From the NCBI GenBank assembly GCA_905234985.1, contig CAJOJQ010000014.1:86384-150383 (forward strand): DNA of 64,000 nt. The letters run 5' to 3'. A program made the position numbers and the translations under genes. Each line of letters begins with the position of its first letter. The first letter of the stretch is position 1. The DNA comes from an uncultured Christensenellaceae bacterium. GTDB taxonomy: Bacteria; Bacillota; Clostridia; Christensenellales; Aristaeellaceae. Under the pieces are notes generated by a model. The model saw only the letters and a list, made by a program, of their open reading frames with translations. It was not told the origin of the DNA and did no database searches. Positions 54,123 to 63,984 of the stretch are shown piece after piece.

Positions 54123-57100
54123 TTACGGTTTTTCCGGTACCTGGAAGCATTTCCCCGCCCGCAGGCTGAAAATCAGGGTTTCGCCCACGGGGACGCCGGT
54201 GATTTTGGAAAGGGCCTTGGCGTACCATCGCAATTGCAGGGCGTAGCGGCGCAGCAGCTCGTCTTCGCCCGCGGCGTCGGTTTTGTAATCGGCTAGCACC
54301 CAGTGGCCGTTTTCCATAAAGCACAGGTCGATCACGCCCTGGATCATGCTGCCCTTGTCGCCCTTGAGGTTAAAGGACCATTCCCGGTGTATCTCCTGGG
54401 CCGCCAAAGCGCGCTGTCCCAGGGGAGAGGTGAAAAAGCCCGTGAGCCAGTGGGCGCGCACAGCGGCCCGCTCGGCGTCGGTCAGCACGCCCTGCTTTTG
54501 CAGCTCGTTCAGGGCTTGGGTCAGCTTTCCTTGACGGATCAGGCCATAGTCGATCTGCCCCAGCACCCGATGGGTGATGGTGCCGCGCTGGGCGGCGGAG
54601 ACGCGCTGCTCTTCCAAGAAAGTTGGCTTGGGCGCTTTCTCGGGCAGGCGGCGCTTGTCCGCGGGAGATTCCCAGGCGTCCTTTTCCTCCCGCAGGGTCT
54701 TGGCGATGGCGGTGACGGAGGTTTTGAGGGGCGGGTTCATGGGCAGCTGCCGGGTCATGCGGGCCTGGGTGTATTCGTCCGGCGGCGCGTCCAGGGCCAG
54801 GACGGGTGGGATCACCCGGGCGACGGCGGGGGCGGACAGATCCTCCGCCTTTTCCATGTGCATGCGCCACACGCTGCCATTTTTGCCGATGCATTCTCCC
54901 TTGTGGAAGCCGCCTAAGCTCTGCATGACCCAATCCAGCATGCAGCCCGCCGCCCCGGCGGCGTAGGCGGTGGCGGGACGGCCCCATTTTTCCAGGGAAG
55001 CGTCCAGCCTGCGGGGGGAACCCACCAAAATCAGCCGTTCCCTGGCGCGGGTCATGCCCACGTACAGAAGCCGCGCTTCCTCGGCCTTCGCTTCCTTTTC
55101 AATCACGCCGTTCAGGGCGCTAAAGGCGCAGGTTTCCCGGGTCACCCGCCGTTCCCCGTCGATATATTGCAGCGCCATGCCGTGATGGGCGTGCAGGCGA
55201 ATGAGACTGCCGCCGCCCTTGCGGAAGCTCCGGGCCATTTCCAGCAGGAATACCACGGGGAATTCCAGGCCCTTGGATTTGTGCAGGGTCAGGATGCGCA
55301 CCACGTCCTCGTTTTCGCCCAAGGTCTTGGCGGCCTTGCCGTCGTCGGAACCGTGGAGCCGCCCGGTTTCCCGCAGGAACGCCCCTAAGCCCTCCAAGGC
55401 GCTTTCTCCCTGGGCGCGTTCCGCAAGCAAACGCAGGTTAGCCTGGCGCAGTTCCCCTTCGGGCAGGGCGCCCGCCCGCATGTACAGCCCGCTTTCCTCC
55501 AGCACCCGCCAGATCAGCTGATCCACCGTCAGGCTTTGGGACAGGAACCGCCACCAGGAGAGTTTATCCCAGGCGGCCCGGGCCTTGTCGCCCAAGGGGC
55601 TTTCTTCCGTCAGCGCGTCCTCAAAGGCGGCGTAAAAAGGCGTGCCGGGGGCGCGGCCCACCAGCCGGATACGGGCCAATTCTTCTTCCGAAAAGCCAAA
55701 GCAGGGGCAGCGCAGGGCGGAAAGCAGGGGAATGTCCTGCAAGGGGTTGTCGATCACCCGCAGCAGGTTCATGAGATCGACCACCTCGGGCAGATCGAAA
55801 AACTGGGCGTCGGCGTCGCTGTACACCGGAATGCCCTCCAATTGCAGGGCGCGGGCGATGTAAGGCGCGCGGCCCGAGGCGTAGCGCAGAAGCAGGGCAA
55901 TATCCCGGAAGCGCAAAGGGCGGCTGCCCTCTCCCTCCCGCACGGTGGCAAAGCGCATCAGTTCCTTGATGCGTTTGGCAACAAAAGCCGCCTCGTAACG
56001 GTAGCCCTGGGTCAGTTCGCCGCCCTCGCCGTCGCCCTCGCCCTCCTCCTGGGCGGCGATCAGGTGGATTTCCACGGGCGCGCCTAAGGGCTGGCCCCCG
56101 CCGGGGCGCAGCATGGCGCTTTCGTCGTAGGCAATTTCCGTTTCTTTTTCCCGCATGGCGTGGGAAAACACCTCGTTTACCGAAAGCAGCACGTTTTCAT
56201 CGGAACGGAAATTCTGCTGGAGCAGGATTTTTCTTTCCTCGGCTTTTTCATCCAAAGAATATTGCCGGTATTTTTCCAGAAACAGGGTGGGGTCGGCCAG
56301 CCGGAAGCGGTAAATGCTCTGCTTCACGTCGCCCACCATGAACAGCAGGTTTTTCTGTCCCTCATGCAGCCTGCGCAGAATGGCTTCCTGAATGCCGGAC
56401 ACGTCCTGGTATTCGTCGATGAACAGGGCGTCGAAGCTCTCCGCCACGGCATTGCGCACGCCGTCGTTTTCCAGGGCTTTCAGGGTCAAATGCTCCAAAT
56501 CGTTGTAATCCAGGTAATTGCGGCGCTGCTTGAGCTGGAAATAGCGTTCGTCCATGCGCCTGACCAGTCCGCACAGGGCGCGCAGGGCGGGCAGGGTATG
56601 CTGTAAATCCGCCTCCGCCCGCGACCGGTTATCGGGCAGGGGCTTTCGGGCGGCGCTGAAGCGTTCCTTCCATTCCTCCCGCAGGGTCTTGAACCGGTCC
56701 GCCGCGTCGGGGTTTTCCTCCGGGGCGGCGCGCTTGGTGCTTAACCGGGCGAAGCTGGTTTTGCCGCCGGGGGGCAGGCCCTCCCGCACTTGCTCCAGCA
56801 GCTCCCGCGTCATGGCGCGGTCCGCCTCGTAGGCGGCGGCGTAGCGGGCGGGGCCGTCGGCCTGATGGACCAGCGCTTCCATTTCGGGCAGCAGCTCCGC
56901 CGCGCCCTCCAGCTGGGCTAAGCACAGCACCCGCAAAAGCGGCGTCCAGGCGTCCAGGCCTGCCCGTTCTGACCCGCACTGTTCCTCCGCCCAGCGCCAG
57001 GGATCCGCCTGGGCCATGAGGAAAACATATAATTCGTCCATCAAGGCGGTGATCTGGCTGTCCTCGAACTGGGAAAACAGGGCCTGTTCGTCCGCCGTGG

Positions 57101-57527
57101 GTTCGGCGTAGGCCTTTTCCAGCGTTTCGTCCTGGGCCTGGCGGCGCAGGGCGTTCAGCTTTTCCTCGTCCCCGATGCGGGCCAGGGGATCCACCCCCAC
57201 GGCCTGAAAATGCTCCCGCAGCACCCGCATGCAGAATACGTGCAGGGTGCAGATGGCCGCCCGGTTCAGCCGCATGGCCTGCAAACGCAGGTGGGCGCTT
57301 TCCGCCCCCTCCTGGCTGAGCCTTTTGCCGATGCGCTCCCGCATTTCCCCCGCCGCGGCCCGGGTGAAGGTGACGATGAGCATGCGGTCGATGCGGCCGC
57401 CCTCCCGAAGCAGGGACAGCACACGTTCCACCAGCACCGCCGTTTTACCCGAACCCGCCGCCGCGCTCACCAGCACGCTGCCGTTGCGCGCCTCGATAGC
57501 CGCCCGCTGTCCCTCCGTCCACTGCAT
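54123..57527 (-). CDS. addA: AddA-type ATP-dependent helicase-nuclease
   Basis: 1134 residues from ATG at 57527 with SD CGGAGGA. SF1 (UvrD) helicase motifs: AAAGSGKTAVLVERVL (Walker A), FDALFIDEYQDVSG (motif II), VGDVKQSIYRFR (III), LTLHKSKGLEFPVVFL (V) and YVGMTRARERL (VI). The C-terminal RecB-like nuclease domain has GVIDLCFMENGHWVLADYKTD, the Asp-(Glu/Gln)-x-Lys type site, intact here. AddAB processes double-strand breaks for RecA. Length is normal. In most Firmicutes addB precedes addA; here the upstream neighbour is a divergent GGDEF gene, so addB must be elsewhere or absent. Confidence 0.95.
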   Translation of the reverse strand: MQWTEGQRAAIEARNGSVLVSAAAGSGKTAVLVERVLSLLREGGRIDRMLIVTFTRAAAGEMRERIGKRLSQEGAESAHLRLQAMRLNRAAICTLHVFCMRVLREHFQAVGVDPLARIGDEEKLNALRRQAQDETLEKAYAEPTADEQALFSQFEDSQITALMDELYVFLMAQADPWRWAEEQCGSERAGLDAWTPLLRVLCLAQLEGAAELLPEMEALVHQADGPARYAAAYEADRAMTRELLEQVREGLPPGGKTSFARLSTKRAAPEENPDAADRFKTLREEWKERFSAARKPLPDNRSRAEADLQHTLPALRALCGLVRRMDERYFQLKQRRNYLDYNDLEHLTLKALENDGVRNAVAESFDALFIDEYQDVSGIQEAILRRLHEGQKNLLFMVGDVKQSIYRFRLADPTLFLEKYRQYSLDEKAEERKILLQQNFRSDENVLLSVNEVFSHAMREKETEIAYDESAMLRPGGGQPLGAPVEIHLIAAQEEGEGDGEGGELTQGYRYEAAFVAKRIKELMRFATVREGEGSRPLRFRDIALLLRYASGRAPYIARALQLEGIPVYSDADAQFFDLPEVVDLMNLLRVIDNPLQDIPLLSALRCPCFGFSEEELARIRLVGRAPGTPFYAAFEDALTEESPLGDKARAAWDKLSWWRFLSQSLTVDQLIWRVLEESGLYMRAGALPEGELRQANLRLLAERAQGESALEGLGAFLRETGRLHGSDDGKAAKTLGENEDVVRILTLHKSKGLEFPVVFLLEMARSFRKGGGSLIRLHAHHGMALQYIDGERRVTRETCAFSALNGVIEKEAKAEEARLLYVGMTRARERLILVGSPRRLDASLEKWGRPATAYAAGAAGCMLDWVMQSLGGFHKGECIGKNGSVWRMHMEKAEDLSAPAVARVIPPVLALDAPPDEYTQARMTRQLPMNPPLKTSVTAIAKTLREEKDAWESPADKRRLPEKAPKPTFLEEQRVSAAQRGTITHRVLGQIDYGLIRQGKLTQALNELQKQGVLTDAERAAVRAHWLTGFFTSPLGQRALAAQEIHREWSFNLKGDKGSMIQGVIDLCFMENGHWVLADYKTDAAGEDELLRRYALQLRWYAKALSKITGVPVGETLIFSLRAGKCFQVPEKP

Positions 57528-57633
57528 ACAGATTCCTCCGCTTGAATTTCTGTTCATTATTGTACCGCAATCCGCCGTTTCTGGCAAGAAAAGGAGAAAA
57601 AGAACAGAAACGCGCGTTTTGATCGTTTTCCAG

Positions 57634-57662
57634 TTGCTTCCTACCGATATTTTTGTTATAAT
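57634..57662 (+). promoter_or_regulatory. Promoter of the tandem GGDEF-EAL gene
   Basis: TTGCTT at 57634-57639, a 17-bp spacer and TATAAT at 57657-57662. Confidence 0.75.
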
Positions 57663-57767
57663 GAAATTTAGAAATCAGCGCGGCGGGCCGTGAAGAACAA
57701 AAGCGGAGCGCCCATCCGCAAGCCAACCGTTTTTGAGCGTTTTGATCGGGCAAAGGACGTGATTTTT

Positions 57768-60566
57768 ATGAAATTGAGTACCCTCACCAGCATCCGGGGC
57801 GAGGAATGGAACCGGTATAAAGATGAAATCAACAAGGAAAACCGCATCGCCATCCATCTGCTGGGGATCGCGGGCCTGCCGCTTAGCCTGATGAACGCCG
57901 CGGCGCAGTACGCGACCTCGGGCTTTGGCATGGCGCTGGTGTGCAGCCTTTTTTTGTCCATGTATTTTCTGCTTTTTCTGCTGGCCGAAAATTTCCTGCT
58001 GCCCCTGGATTATCCCCGTTCCACCAGGCTGATGTATATTCTGGAAGCCCCGGTGATGGTGATGGCCATTTTGCTGGGCACGGTGCTGGATCCGGGGCGG
58101 CAGGCCATTACGGTGCTTTTGTTCCTGGTGGCCCTGCCCGTGTTCATCATGGACCGTCCCGGTCGCCTCACGCTGTTTTCCGGCGGATGGGTGGCGGCGT
58201 TCCTGGCCATGTGCGTGATCTTCAAGGATCAATCCCTGTGGGCGACGGACGCGGTGCATATCCTGGAATTTTACTTTACCACCGTGGCCCTGGTGAACGT
58301 GATCCTGCGCATCCGCATGGAATCCCTGCGGCATCTGATGGAGGGCGAATACCATTTGGCCCATGAGCAGCGCACGGGCTGCCTGAACCGCTACGCCCTG
58401 GCCAGCCGGGCCAGCGCTTACGTGGGGCAGCGCGTTACGGTGCTGCTGGCGGATATGGACCGCTTCATGCTCTATAACGATTTTTACGGCCATGAGGCGG
58501 GCCTGAAGATCATGGACTTTTTTACCGGCGTACTCATGAGCGCCTTCGGCGGGGAGGATACCTACCATTATAATGGCGACGAATTCCTGTGCGTGGTACA
58601 TGGGGGGCCGGAGGACTGCCAGGAAAAGATCGCCCAGTGCCGCAAGGCGCTGAACGATTTCACCCTGGAGGACAGAAAGCTGTCGCTCACCTGCGCCTTC
58701 GGCTGCGCCGTCGGGACCCCCGCTTCCACGAAGGAATTTCAGGAAATGGTGCAGCTGGCCGATATCAACACCCACAAGGCCAAAAAAACGGGCGCCAACG
58801 CCGATTTAAGCACGGAATACACCCAGGAAAACCTGCGGGCGGCCATTGCGCAGAGCAACATGCTCACCCACGCCAACGCCTCCGAAATCGACCAGCTCAC
58901 CGGCCTGCCGGGTATGAGCTACTTCGTCAGCCGATCCGACGCGCTGATCAGCAGCGGCATGGTGTACAAAAACCGAAACCCGGTGGTGGGGTGCTTTAAG
59001 CTGGTGCAGATGCGCGACTTTAACGACGCCTTCGGCTATACCCAGGGCAACGCCCTGATCGCGGAAACGGCGCGGCTTTTGCAGCGGCATTTTAAAAACC
59101 GCTATATCTGCCATATCATCGGCGCGCAGTTCGGCATTCTGTGCTACGAGGGCGAGGTGGAGGACGCTATGAGCAAAATCAACGCGTCCCTGCGGGATTA
59201 CCAGCCCGGCTTCCCCGTGACCGGCAGCGCCGGGTTCGCCCGGTGCGAGGAGGGCGTAAGCGTCATTTCCCTGCTGGATCGGGCGCGCGTCGCCCAGGGA
59301 ACCCTGTCCGCCGACGGCAAAACCGCCTTCTGTTACTACGATCAGAAAATCGACGCCGAGCTGCGTTTCCGCCAATACATCATCAGCCACGTGGACGAGG
59401 CCATCGAAAAGGGCTGGCTGCAGGTGTACTATCAGCCCATTGCCCGCACCATCACCGGCCACGTGTGCAACGAAGAAGCCCTGTCCCGCTGGGACGATCC
59501 CCAGTATGGCTTCCTGATGCCCGACCGCTTCATCCATACCCTGGAGGAAAACGGCCTGATGTACAAGGTGAACCTGAACGTGGTGAGCCAGGTGCTAAAG
59601 GACTTTCAGCGCAGGCGGGAGCTGGGCGTGCCCATCGTGCCCGTCTCGGTGAACCTGTCCCGGCGGGATTTTGAAAAGTGCGATATGGTGTATGAAATCA
59701 TGAAGCAGGTGGATGATTCCGGCTTCCCCCGCAGTCTGCTGAAAATCGAAATCACCGAATCGGCCTTTATCGAAAACCAGGAATTGCTCAAGCGCGAGGT
59801 GGCGCGGTTCCGCAACGGCGGGTTCGACGTGTGGATGGACGATTTCGGCAGCGAGTATTCCACCCTGAACCTGCTCCAGGAGCTGGATTTCGACCTGATC
59901 AAGATTGATATGCAGTTCATGAAGAATTTTTCCACGTCGGGCAAAAACTATATCATCATTTCCGATATCATTGATATGGCCCGGCGCATGGGCATCGCCA
60001 CCCTGATCGAGGGCGTGGAAACCTGGGAGCATTTTCAGGTGCTTCAAGCCTTGGGCTGTGAAAAAATTCAGGGCTATCTGTTCAACCGCCCCAATTCCTT
60101 CGATTATATCGTGGACCGCGCCCAGCGCAAGGCGGGCCTCACCTTCGAGGATCCGGAGGCCGCCTCCTACTACGAGCCGGTGGGCCGTATTGATTTGAAC
60201 GAACCCTTGGCCCACAGCGGCGATATGGCCGAGGCGTGGGCGGACAGCGGGGTGCCCGCCGGGGTGCTGGAGCTTCGGGAGGGGCGTTTGAACTGCCTGC
60301 GGGGCAACGCCCGCTTCATGCAAATGCTGAAAAACTTCGGCGCGCTGCCTTCCGACGATGAAGAACAGCCCCGGATCCGGCTGTTGAACAATAACCCGCC
60401 CAAGCAATTCCTGGCCGCCGTGATCCGCTGCGCTGAAACGGAGGGCTGGATCAATTACAGCGTTTCCACCGAAGAAGAAGGCCCCCTGAATATCTACCTG
60501 CGCCAGGTGTCCGCCGCCCGCTATCGGGGCGGCACCGCCATTTTGGTGGTGGCGCTGCACGGATAA
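57768..60566 (+). CDS. Membrane GGDEF-GGDEF-EAL cyclic-di-GMP protein
   Basis: 932 residues from ATG at 57768 (SD AAAGGA); a GTG at 57690 is an alternative with a poor SD. Five or six N-terminal membrane helices are followed by GGDEF domain 1 (YHYNGDEFLCVV, variant NGDEF with plausible activity), a second GGDEF-like domain whose motif is lost (HIIGAQFGILC), an EAL domain (NEEALSRWDDP, MDDFGSEYSTLNL, where the usual DDFGTG has Glu in place of the last Gly), and a C-terminal segment of about 150 residues of unknown type. Catalytic state of the EAL is doubtful. It is monocistronic with its own promoter and terminator. Confidence 0.9.
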   Translation: MKLSTLTSIRGEEWNRYKDEINKENRIAIHLLGIAGLPLSLMNAAAQYATSGFGMALVCSLFLSMYFLLFLLAENFLLPLDYPRSTRLMYILEAPVMVMAILLGTVLDPGRQAITVLLFLVALPVFIMDRPGRLTLFSGGWVAAFLAMCVIFKDQSLWATDAVHILEFYFTTVALVNVILRIRMESLRHLMEGEYHLAHEQRTGCLNRYALASRASAYVGQRVTVLLADMDRFMLYNDFYGHEAGLKIMDFFTGVLMSAFGGEDTYHYNGDEFLCVVHGGPEDCQEKIAQCRKALNDFTLEDRKLSLTCAFGCAVGTPASTKEFQEMVQLADINTHKAKKTGANADLSTEYTQENLRAAIAQSNMLTHANASEIDQLTGLPGMSYFVSRSDALISSGMVYKNRNPVVGCFKLVQMRDFNDAFGYTQGNALIAETARLLQRHFKNRYICHIIGAQFGILCYEGEVEDAMSKINASLRDYQPGFPVTGSAGFARCEEGVSVISLLDRARVAQGTLSADGKTAFCYYDQKIDAELRFRQYIISHVDEAIEKGWLQVYYQPIARTITGHVCNEEALSRWDDPQYGFLMPDRFIHTLEENGLMYKVNLNVVSQVLKDFQRRRELGVPIVPVSVNLSRRDFEKCDMVYEIMKQVDDSGFPRSLLKIEITESAFIENQELLKREVARFRNGGFDVWMDDFGSEYSTLNLLQELDFDLIKIDMQFMKNFSTSGKNYIIISDIIDMARRMGIATLIEGVETWEHFQVLQALGCEKIQGYLFNRPNSFDYIVDRAQRKAGLTFEDPEAASYYEPVGRIDLNEPLAHSGDMAEAWADSGVPAGVLELREGRLNCLRGNARFMQMLKNFGALPSDDEEQPRIRLLNNNPPKQFLAAVIRCAETEGWINYSVSTEEEGPLNIYLRQVSAARYRGGTAILVVALHG

Positions 60567-60583
60567 GCCCCAAGAAAAACGAA

Positions 60584-60617
60584 CGCCGGAAGCTGCATGA
60601 AGCCTCCGGCGATTTTT
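60584..60617. terminator. Terminator between convergent cyclic-di-GMP genes
   Basis: CGCCGGA (60584-60590) pairs with TCCGGCG (60605-60611), then ATTTTT. AACGAA / TTCGTT on the outside extends the stem. It can act in both directions. Confidence 0.8.
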
Positions 60618-60632
60618 CGTTCTTTTTGACGC

Positions 60633-62927
60633 TCATGCGTCCACTTCCGCCACCGCGTAGGACGGGGAGAACGCGCCGCTGCCGCACATTTTGTAATAAC
60701 CCCGGAAAATACGGTCCACGGCGATCTGCACGCCCTCCGTGTTGGAACCCAGCAGGATGATCAGGAACTGCTGGCGGCTGTAGCGGGTGAGCACGTCCAC
60801 GTTGCGGATGGTCTGCTGTATGGATTGCTCCATGTAATACATGGCTTTTTCCAGCTCTTCGGGCAGCGGGGGTTCGTTCGCGTCCGTTTCCAGGGTAATC
60901 ATGATGAGCTTGAAGGGATGGGAGAACCGCTTTTTGATGTTTTCAATAAATTCGTACAGGGTGGCGAACTGCCTGTATTCCACGTCCATGGCCCCGTGAT
61001 AGCTGCCGCTGGTACGGATGCCGGTGACGATGCGGTTCACGTCCACCGTTTCGCTGCGGAAGATTTCGGAATCCGGGCTGTAGAACTGATAGCCGTTTTT
61101 GCCGTTCTGCTTCACATGGTACAGCGCCCGATCCGCCCGGTTATAGGTTTTCATATAGGTATCAGCGGGTTCGCACATCACCAGCCCGGCGGAAATGGTG
61201 GCCATGGAGGTTTCGGCGTCGGCGTTTTTCTTTTACTCAAAATCGGCGATGATCTTTTTCATGCCGGCTTCCGCTTCTTCCTGGGTCACGCCCTTCATGA
61301 AGCAAAGGAATTCGTCCCCGCCCAGGCGGCAGCAAACGCTGTTTTGGCCGTTGGCCGTCAGCGCCTCGCCCACGCAGCGCAGCGCCCGGTCTCCGGCCTT
61401 ATGGCCGTAGATATCGTTGATCCTTTTCAGGTTGTCCAGATCCAAAAACGCCAGACACCCACCGCCTTCTTTCATGGCCTGAACGATGGCCGCTTCCCCG
61501 GCGCCCCTGCCCATGACCCCGGTGGTCACGTCGTAATCGTCCGTCACGCCCTGGGTGACAAATTTCTCCATGACCTCCTGCAGCAGGGCGGAGGACGCTT
61601 CCAGGCCCCCCGAGTCCTCCTGCGCGTCCTGCTTGATGATATCGTCCAGCTTGCCCTCGTCCCACAGGCCGACGAACACGTCCACAAAATGGGGATCGAA
61701 CTGGGTTCCCCGGCCCTCGATCAATTCCTTCCGGACGTATGCCGGATCGCACGCCCTTCTGTACGCGCGGCGGGAATTCATGGAATCGAAAGCGTCCGCG
61801 ATGGTTACGATGCGGGCCTCCTCGGATATTTCCTCTCCCTTTAGCCCGCGGGGGTAGCCTGTGCCGTCGTAGCGTTCGTGGTGGCTTCTTGCCACGGTCT
61901 CGGCTGTTTTGATAATGCTTTTGCTCTTTAAGATGTCCCCGCCGATGGTGGTATGGGATTTGATGATATCGTATTCCACCTCCGACAGCGGGTTGGGATT
62001 GCTCAGAATGGAATCGGGCACGCCGATTTTGCCGATGTCGTGCAGCAGGGCGGCGTACCGTAAATCGTTGATCTTGTCTTCCTTCCATCCGATGGCTTCC
62101 GTGATCCTGACGGCGTACTGGCTCACGCGGGAGGAATGGTTTTTAGTATACACGTCCTTGGCGTCGATGGCGTCCACCAGGGAACGGACGACCTGCAAAG
62201 AGAGCTGCTTATTTTCGGCGGCTTTCTTCTCCACCTCCTGGGAAAGCTGCTCCTGGCGCAGGATAAAGGGCCGCACCGTGACCAGGGACATGACGGCCGC
62301 GATCAGCACGGTGGTGAGCATGATGGCGACGGCGCTTAAAATGGTGGAGCCGGTGCGCTCCGAAAGCTGGGCCTCGAACCATGCGGAGGCGAAATCGGCG
62401 GCGATGATGCCCGCCACCTTGCCGGAGGAATCAAATACCGGGCTGTACGCGCTGTAAAAGGTGCCCCAGGCGTCGGTATAGGGCGTTTCGTCCACCGCCG
62501 CCGTGCCCTTGCTGGCGCGGGCGAGGGCTTCCGTATATTTCACTTCCTCGCCGAATTCGCCGGGATCCACCGGGTCCGTGTCCACGGTAAAGATGAAGCG
62601 CCCATCCTTTTCGGCTCTCACGCTGTAAACGTATTCCAGCTCCGTGTTGTTCCGAAATACATCCAGGGTGTTGTAAATCTGCCGGTATTCCGGCGTATCT
62701 TTGTCCTCCGCTTTCAGCGCGCCCAAGGCGTCGCCGTTGATGGAACCGGCGGCGCAGTTGGCGATGTCCAGCATGCGCTGCTGAATGGATTTCTTGATGC
62801 CGAGCCTGCTGTTGATAATGGAAACCACGCAAAACACGCTGCCGGAGAGAATGGCGATGATCTCCACCAGCAGAATGATTTTTGTGGACAGCTTGGCAGG
62901 CCGAAGCTTTTTGAACGGGTTCTTCAT
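60633..62927 (-). pseudogene. Cache-HD-GYP-GGDEF sensor split by in-frame TAA
   Basis: The frame from ATG at 62927 encodes a membrane helix, an extracytoplasmic Cache-like sensor (about 40-200), a second helix, an HD-GYP phosphodiesterase domain (LLHDIGKIGVPDSIL, HHERYDGTGYPRGLKGEEI) and a GGDEF domain with intact RLGGDEFLCF. Codon 565 (61235-61233) is TAA, after which the same frame runs on to 60633 and supplies the missing end of the GGDEF domain (ATISAGLVMCEPADTYMK, RADRALYHVKQNGKNGY) plus a degenerate GGDEF-like domain. The upstream 564 residues could still be made as a truncated HD-GYP protein. An internal ATG at 61205 could start the second part. Confidence 0.88.
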
Positions 62928-63133
62928 ACAGCGATTGTCCTCTCTATGCGGGCGGCTGTGGACGCCGGAAAGAAAATCCTTTATATTCCCGGGAATAACT
63001 TCAAAATTTCAATCCTATTATACAGGAAAAAAAAGATCGCGGCAAGTTCTTTTCCAAAAAAAAGAAAAAGCGGCGGAAGCCACGCAAAAAAACAAAAAAA
63101 CGCAAAAAAATTTGAAAAAATGAAAAAAAGCTA

Positions 63134-63162
63134 TTGACAAAACCCCGGCCTATGAATATAAT
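63134..63162 (+). promoter_or_regulatory. Strong promoter of the tRNA operon
   Basis: TTGACA at 63134-63139, a 17-bp spacer and TATAAT at 63157-63162, both perfect consensus. Multiple A-tracts at about 63040-63130 resemble an UP element, as usual for stable RNA genes. The remaining bases between 62928 and this promoter show no gene. Confidence 0.93.
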
Positions 63163-63195
63163 GTAAAAGTCGCTTGTGAGAAGCGAAGAAACCTT

Positions 63196-63272
63196 CGGGG
63201 TGTAGCGCAGTCTGGTAGCGCGCCTGCTTTGGGAGCAGGACGTCGGGGGTTCAAATCCCTTCACCCCGACCA
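63196..63272 (+). tRNA. tRNA-Pro (TGG)
   Basis: 77 nt; acceptor CGGGGTG / CACCCCG; anticodon loop TTTGGGA with TGG; encoded CCA. Confidence 0.97.
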
Positions 63273-63300
63273 ATCCCGGCCGGCGAAGGGTGTGCGATGC

Positions 63301-63373
63301 GGCCCTGTGGTCAAGTGGCCTAAGACACCGCCCTTTCACGGCGGTAACTCGGGTTCGAATCCCGGCAGGGTCA
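63301..63373 (+). tRNA. tRNA-Glu (TTC)
   Basis: 73 nt; acceptor GGCCCTG / CAGGGTC; anticodon TTC in CTTTCAC; CCA is not encoded. Confidence 0.95.
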
Positions 63374-63421
63374 TCCTTTTCTCCTCCATCCGGCGCTCCG
63401 GTTTTTCGGGGGAATCCCCAA

Positions 63422-63498
63422 GGGCCTTTAGCTCAGTTGGTCAGAGCAGTCGGCTCATAACCGATCGGTCCGGGGTTCAAGTCCCTGAAGGCCCACCA
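63422..63498 (+). tRNA. tRNA-Met (CAT), elongator-type
   Basis: 77 nt; acceptor GGGCCTT / AAGGCCC; anticodon CAT; the anticodon stem TCGG / CCGA lacks the three G-C pairs of an initiator. A CAT-anticodon tRNA-Ile2 is possible. CCA encoded. Confidence 0.93.
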
Positions 63499-63502
63499 TT
63501 AT

Positions 63503-63580
63503 GGCCCGGTAGTTCAGTCGGTTTAGAATGCCAGCCTGTCACGCTGGAGGTCGAGGGTTCGAGTCCCTTCCGGGTCGCCA
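63503..63580 (+). tRNA. tRNA-Asp (GTC)
   Basis: 78 nt; acceptor GGCCCGG / CCGGGTC; anticodon GTC; encoded CCA. Confidence 0.96.
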
Positions 63581-63601
63581 TTTCTCTCCCATTTGGGTGA
63601 T

Positions 63602-63674
63602 GCTGGTGTAGCTCAATTGGCAGAGCAGCTGATTTGTAATCAGCAGGTTGCGGGTTCAAGTCCCTTCACCAGCT
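63602..63674 (+). tRNA. tRNA-Thr (TGT)
   Basis: 73 nt; acceptor GCTGGTG / CACCAGC; anticodon TGT; CCA is not encoded. Confidence 0.95.
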
Positions 63675-63718
63675 CTCTTCCCAGAGGTTCTGGGGTGGAT
63701 CATCACAAGTTCATTTAT

Positions 63719-63803
<85 letters not shown>

Positions 63804-63809
63804 TCACAT

Positions 63810-63896
63810 GCGGGAATGGCGGAATTGGCAGACGCGCATGATTCAGGTTCATGTGTACGTACGTACTTGCAGGTTCAAGTCCTGTTTCCCGCACCA
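63810..63896 (+). tRNA. tRNA-Leu (CAG)
   Basis: 87 nt class II tRNA; acceptor GCGGGAA / TTCCCGC; anticodon CAG; variable arm GTACGTACGTAC folds on itself; encoded CCA. Confidence 0.95.
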
Positions 63897-63897
63897 C

Positions 63898-63933
63898 AGA
63901 ACCCTTGATTTTTCAAGGGTTCTGCTTCTTTTT
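63898..63933 (+). terminator. Terminator of the tRNA operon
   Basis: AGAACCCTTGA pairs with TCAAGGGTTCT around TTTT, followed by a T-rich tail. Confidence 0.92.
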
Positions 63934-63951
63934 GGCGGCCTTCCACCCCAA

Positions 63952-63984
63952 CCCCACCCCAACGGACCTGAAATTGGGGTGGGG
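63952..63984. repeat. 11-bp inverted repeat downstream of the tRNA operon
   Basis: CCCCACCCCAA (63952-63962) and TTGGGGTGGGG (63974-63984) are perfect inverted copies separated by 11 nt. There is no T-tract. It lies beyond the tRNA terminator and may mark the edge of the next unit outside the window. Confidence 0.55.

Noticed and set aside
63952..63984. Prophage or ICE attachment site
   Set aside because: No integrase or direct repeat of a tRNA end is visible within the window; evidence would have to come from beyond 64000.
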